From positions 1,869,456 to 1,933,455 of the forward strand of contig JAQFVV010012507.1 of NCBI GenBank assembly GCA_028023455.1: a stretch of 64,000 nt of DNA. Reading direction: 5' to 3'. The notes under the pieces are model-generated. The model did not search any database and was not told the DNA's origin. It worked only from the letters and a program-made list of their open reading frames with translations. The position numbers were made by a program, and so were the translations under genes. Origin of the DNA: Epiperipatus broadwayi (taxonomy: Eukaryota; Onychophora; Udeonychophora; Euonychophora; Peripatidae). Positions 60,829-64,000 of the stretch are shown in pieces. The first letter of the stretch is position 1, and the number at the start of each line of letters is the position of its first letter.

Positions 60829-61538
60829 TAATTAGAATAAGTTAACAACTATAAATGCTTTGGTCAGATTATTAATACAAATGGAAACTTAATAGATAAA
60901 ATTTATTGTAGAATTAAACTTGGATGGAATGCTTTTGATAGAATTTAATATTAAAAATAATCTTTGTCTTTGAACATGATTTTTAATCAACATGTTTTAC
61001 CAATTGTTACTTATGGATTTGAGATTTGGGCATTTAACAGAAGAGCATTGAAAAACTTGAAACCATTTAATGAAATATGGAGGAATGTATATTACAAATA
61101 ACAAGAAGAGATGTGGGAATATATTGGCCTTACTGAAAGAGACTAAAATTGAGCTAAGATCAAGATATTTTTATAAGAGATATTGTAATAGATAGGCCAT
61201 TGAAGTTTTACATTGGGTCACAAGAGAATATAAAAAAAATAGAAAAAACACAAGTGAGATGGCTCATTGAAGTGAAGAAATTTGATCAAGTGATGCAGAG
61301 GGGAAGATAGGATGAGAAAACTGAATTAAATTTGGAGAGTCATAATAATGAATGATGATGATTTATTGATTAAAAACTTGTCTTTATAAAATTAAAATCA
61401 TATTTTACTATTATAATCAATACTTTTAATGTGTTGTTGATTAGATTTTCAATAGTTAAAATATGTATTGTGAAATATTAATATTTACAAAAGTAAAATA
61501 TTGTGAAAAACTGATTACATGTTTTTATTTTGTTTTAG

Positions 61539-61604
61539 ATGTGTGTTTTTTCTCTTGGTAAAACGCTACGATATGGAGCTGAGTATAGAATTGAACACCA
61601 TAAG
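61539..61604 (+). other. Candidate 66-bp internal exon of an unidentified gene
   Basis: A block of higher complexity is preceded by a good acceptor (TTTTTATTTTGTTTTAG) and followed by a good donor (AAG|GTAATA). Its length is a multiple of three and two frames are open across it, one reading VFSLGKTLRYGAEYRIEHHK and the other FFLLVKRYDMELSIELNTI. I do not recognise either peptide. No neighbouring exon was identified in the window, so it may be an exon of a long-intron gene on the plus strand or a chance match. Confidence 0.35.
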
Positions 61605-63481
61605 GTAATATTTGAATGTGTATACATGTATTTTTTAATTGCTATGTTTATCTATATGTATAATGACAAATTATCCTACTAATAAAATTGGTAATGAACT
61701 TTGTAAATAGGAAAATCTAAAATTTGTAGATTTTTAAATAGAATGATTTGATAATTATAATAATGAATCACTTAATTTCATAGCTTACACAATTTAAGAT
61801 AAAACAAAAGTAGTTCTCTAATCTAAAACTAGATGATAGTGCAATCAAATCCCTATCCCAAGATTCACTGAAAAAGTTAAAAACCAAATTGCTTCATTAT
61901 TTATTGATAATTATATAAATTAATAGTAACTGGTGTGGTATTCCTAATAGTTGAATGTATATAAAGTTTCATTTCTAATTGGTAAAAAATAGTCCAACAA
62001 GTAAAATATCATTATCACAAACTTTCAAACAAACATTATACAAATCAAATATTTATTTACTCAAACTTTTTTACTTACTTTTTAACAAACTTGTTTGATA
62101 ATTTTTTTATAGAATAATTAAACACAAATGTATATATATTTAAACAAATTATTTTTTTTATTAAATAAAAAAAAGTAATTTAGCATTTGCAAATTTAAAT
62201 ATTTTACTAATAAACACTTTGATAGAGAATCAAGATTCAATAAATTATTAACGCTTTTGCACTCCATTAACATTCTGACAGATTTTTTTTATTCTCACTA
62301 GATTTAAGCTTTCAATTTTTATTTTAATATTAAACCATTATTATTTATCAGAATTTAATAAAATTGACCTCATTCGATAGATATTTTTGTTTAAAAATTA
62401 AATAAATTTTAAAAAATCACATTTGACTTTCAGAATTATTTTAAAAATTAGATTTTAATCAAAACAAATGCTGTCACATCATCAAATTTCAGGTTGAGCC
62501 AATTCAATTTGCAAAATGAACAAAATCTTTGTTTGATATTAGTTTTAAAAATCTGAATGAATTATTTTTAATATCTACTAAATCTATCAATTTATAAGTT
62601 TAAAATTTTTTCATAATTTTACAATATCGGTAAATATTATAAATCTGCTGAATGACATCATTTTTAGACAATTCTATTTTCTGCAATTATAATCTTTATG
62701 TAATAATATTCAGAAGAGTATATATTTTTACATTTAAAAATAAAACATTTCTGTAAAAAAATAAATATGTAATAATTTATATTTTGATTTCTCATAATTA
62801 TTACACAATTACAATACAAAAATAATCATAAACTTTCCAAAAAATCAAGTTTTTAGACCATAATAATATTTTCTCAAAGTAATCTTGCAGAGTTTGAGAT
62901 TGTCGAATATACAATAACTAGGCATCATTGTGCAGTTTCAATTACTTTGAAATTCCCAATTATTCAATTTTCATGACATGTTTTGAATTTATTTGAAATT
63001 AAAATATTAGAAAATAAATATACATGAATTTTAAAGTTATAAAAATAATATTAGCAACATTTTTCAGTAGAGGAGGAAAAATGACAATTTAATTTCTAGA
63101 TTTTTTAGACATGGGTTCAGGCATGATTAACATACGACCCACAATTAAATTTTTAATATTCTCCTCATGTTGCACTGTGGAAATGAAATAAATGGTACTT
63201 TTAAATCGCTATACATAAACTATGATATCTAACCATTGTACAACAATGAAAGTTAAAATCTCAGCTATCAAAAGTGGAAGCATCTTTGATTATTGGAAAT
63301 TGAGATATTTAAAGAGATAGTGATATGTGGAAAAGAATTCCATGTGTGACTAATCTAGGGTTAATTTCCAATAATTGGTGGAATGGATTCATGATACTTC
63401 TTTATTTTGTAAAAAATTTCATTATAAAGATTTACAACTTTTGTATTAGCCTGTACTCGATATGAACTGTTTGACATTTAG
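61605..63481. other. AT-rich region without recognised gene
   Basis: If the exon at 61539-61604 is real this would be its downstream intron. No repeats or coding motifs were recognised. Confidence 0.4.
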
Positions 63482-64000
63482 CAGTGATGTGAAACCCACA
63501 TTCTTGTAGTTAGAGTTTGCCAATGCACACCCAAGATCAAGCAATTCGTTATTTTTGTGGTCAAGTATGCTAAATCAAGTGGCATTGTAGCATAGACAAT
63601 AGCTGCAGTTGATAACTGAAAATGCGTCTAGGTTGTTTGTAAAATGAAGTAATTGTTTTATCTGCGATATAATCACTTCAAGCTCATTTTATTAATTAAA
63701 TATTGTTTCGATTGGTTGCGATACAGTTTGGATATTTATACGATATGTAATTATATTTTTATTAAAATATTATTGTATATTCCAAATTTGTTTCACTCTA
63801 GGGATGACTTCCAGAAAATGAAAAATTGATCTTGAATGCTGTATATTTAATGATGAATGGGAGTGGAAATATTTTTTTACCATATACAATAATAAAGAGG
63901 TTTGTATTATTTGCAATTCAAGTGCAGCTGGTTTAAAAGAATACAACTTGAGAAGACATTTTGAAATGAGACATGCAAATTATGCACAAAATTTAAATGA
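63482..64000 (+). mobile_element. 5' end of a hAT transposon, runs off the window
   Basis: CAGTGATGTGAAACCCACAT at 63482 resembles a hAT terminal inverted repeat (CAGNGNTG...AA.CC). The preceding 8 bases (63474-63481, ACATTTAG) are the predicted target duplication. About 320 bp downstream begins a BED-type zinc-finger coding region. The 3' end lies outside the window. Confidence 0.55.
63804..64000 (+). pseudogene. hAT transposase, BED-type zinc finger N-terminus (partial)
   Basis: From the ATG at 63804 the frame reads MTSRK, then a TGA (63819-63821), then KIDLECCIFNDEWEWKYFF, CIICNSS and KEYNLRRHFEMRHANY to the window end. This is the N-terminus of the ZBED/GTF2IRD2-type hAT transposase family, with the zinc ligands Cys, Cys, His and His all present (CIIC and HFEMRH). 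The stop lies where relatives have a basic residue, so it may be a CGA-to-TGA change. If translation could start later the copy might still be read. The catalytic domain is beyond the window. Confidence 0.75.

Larger units (their letters stand above)
58900..61350 (+). mobile_element. Decayed RTE-type LINE, split by three insertions
   Basis: ORF2 remnants run in order on the plus strand: ILNEEVRYLFKSIKNEKTRG (58930), DWKNAVIILVFKKDDKEDTR (59190), LRKVIEM...FDSIS (59393-59440), RLFDIFK and YRLKWKGKG-like blocks (60410-60490), the RT core HLDFADDITVCVTN (60510), YKCFGQIINTNGNLIDKIYC (60850), YGFEIWAFN (61013), and a QVRWLI-like C-terminus (61250). It ends near an ATGATGATGATTTATTGATT tail. The FADD motif and the YG.E.W block match RTE-type endonuclease-reverse transcriptases. 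Insertions are the SINE (58987-59087), the TIR element (59446-60270) and a palindrome (60648-60828). Confidence 0.75.

Overview
This is strongly A+T-rich eukaryotic (animal) DNA, by eye about three quarters A+T. It has no bacterial-style gene organisation and no convincing multi-exon host gene. Almost everything recognisable is mobile-element DNA: Penelope-like elements (PLEs) with GIY-YIG endonuclease domains, an L1/Tx1-type LINE, a decayed RTE-type LINE, a tRNA-derived SINE, mariner, pogo/Tigger and hAT DNA transposons, MITE-like palindromes, a 418-bp satellite and very long (TTA)n arrays. This mix is typical of an AT-rich invertebrate such as a mollusc, arthropod or cnidarian; the sequence alone does not fix the lineage.

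Layout. 0-12 kb: an inverted pair of dispersed repeats (588-1314 and 11140-12108), a 418-bp tandem satellite (1830-2747), a possible TIR element enclosing telomere-like repeats (about 6935-8095) and an old SINE (10843-10938). 12.6-19.3 kb: a PLE cluster. PLE1 (12647-15475) has a 16-bp target-site duplication (TSD). It is followed by a second PLE fragment split by a 1.03-kb TIR element (16151-17181). PLE3 (17420-19282) follows, built head-to-head with a partial inverted copy of itself. 24.8-31.5 kb: a 3' fragment of the PLE1 family, then a (TTG/TTA/TGA)n array, then an almost full-length minus-strand L1/Tx1-type LINE (25506-30836), then a second array of about 215 perfect ATT units. 34-44 kb: a fresh SINE with a perfect 16-bp TSD, a decayed mariner with TA duplication, a decayed pogo/Tigger transposase, a complete hammerhead ribozyme motif (43216-43273), a tRNA-like SINE and a 175-bp MITE. 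47-57 kb: TA-cored palindromes, a dead member of a transposon-associated protein family (about 49910-51547), paired SINE-like repeats, and a fourth PLE (55748-57200, 17-bp TSD) with the same inverted design as PLE3. 58.9-64 kb: a decayed RTE-type LINE disrupted by a SINE, by a second copy of the TIR element and by a palindromic insertion; a possible 66-bp host exon; and the 5' end of a hAT element running off the window.

How the parts relate. No host pathway is visible. The biology is that of competing retroelements. PLEs and LINEs supply reverse transcriptase and endonuclease; SINEs, hairpin insertions and TIR elements are probably mobilised in trans. The three items most worth follow-up are the hammerhead ribozyme with complete core and paired helices, the Tx1-type LINE lying exactly between two (TTA)n arrays and carrying an AT-hook-like motif in ORF1, and the inverted, tailed architecture shared by three PLE copies.
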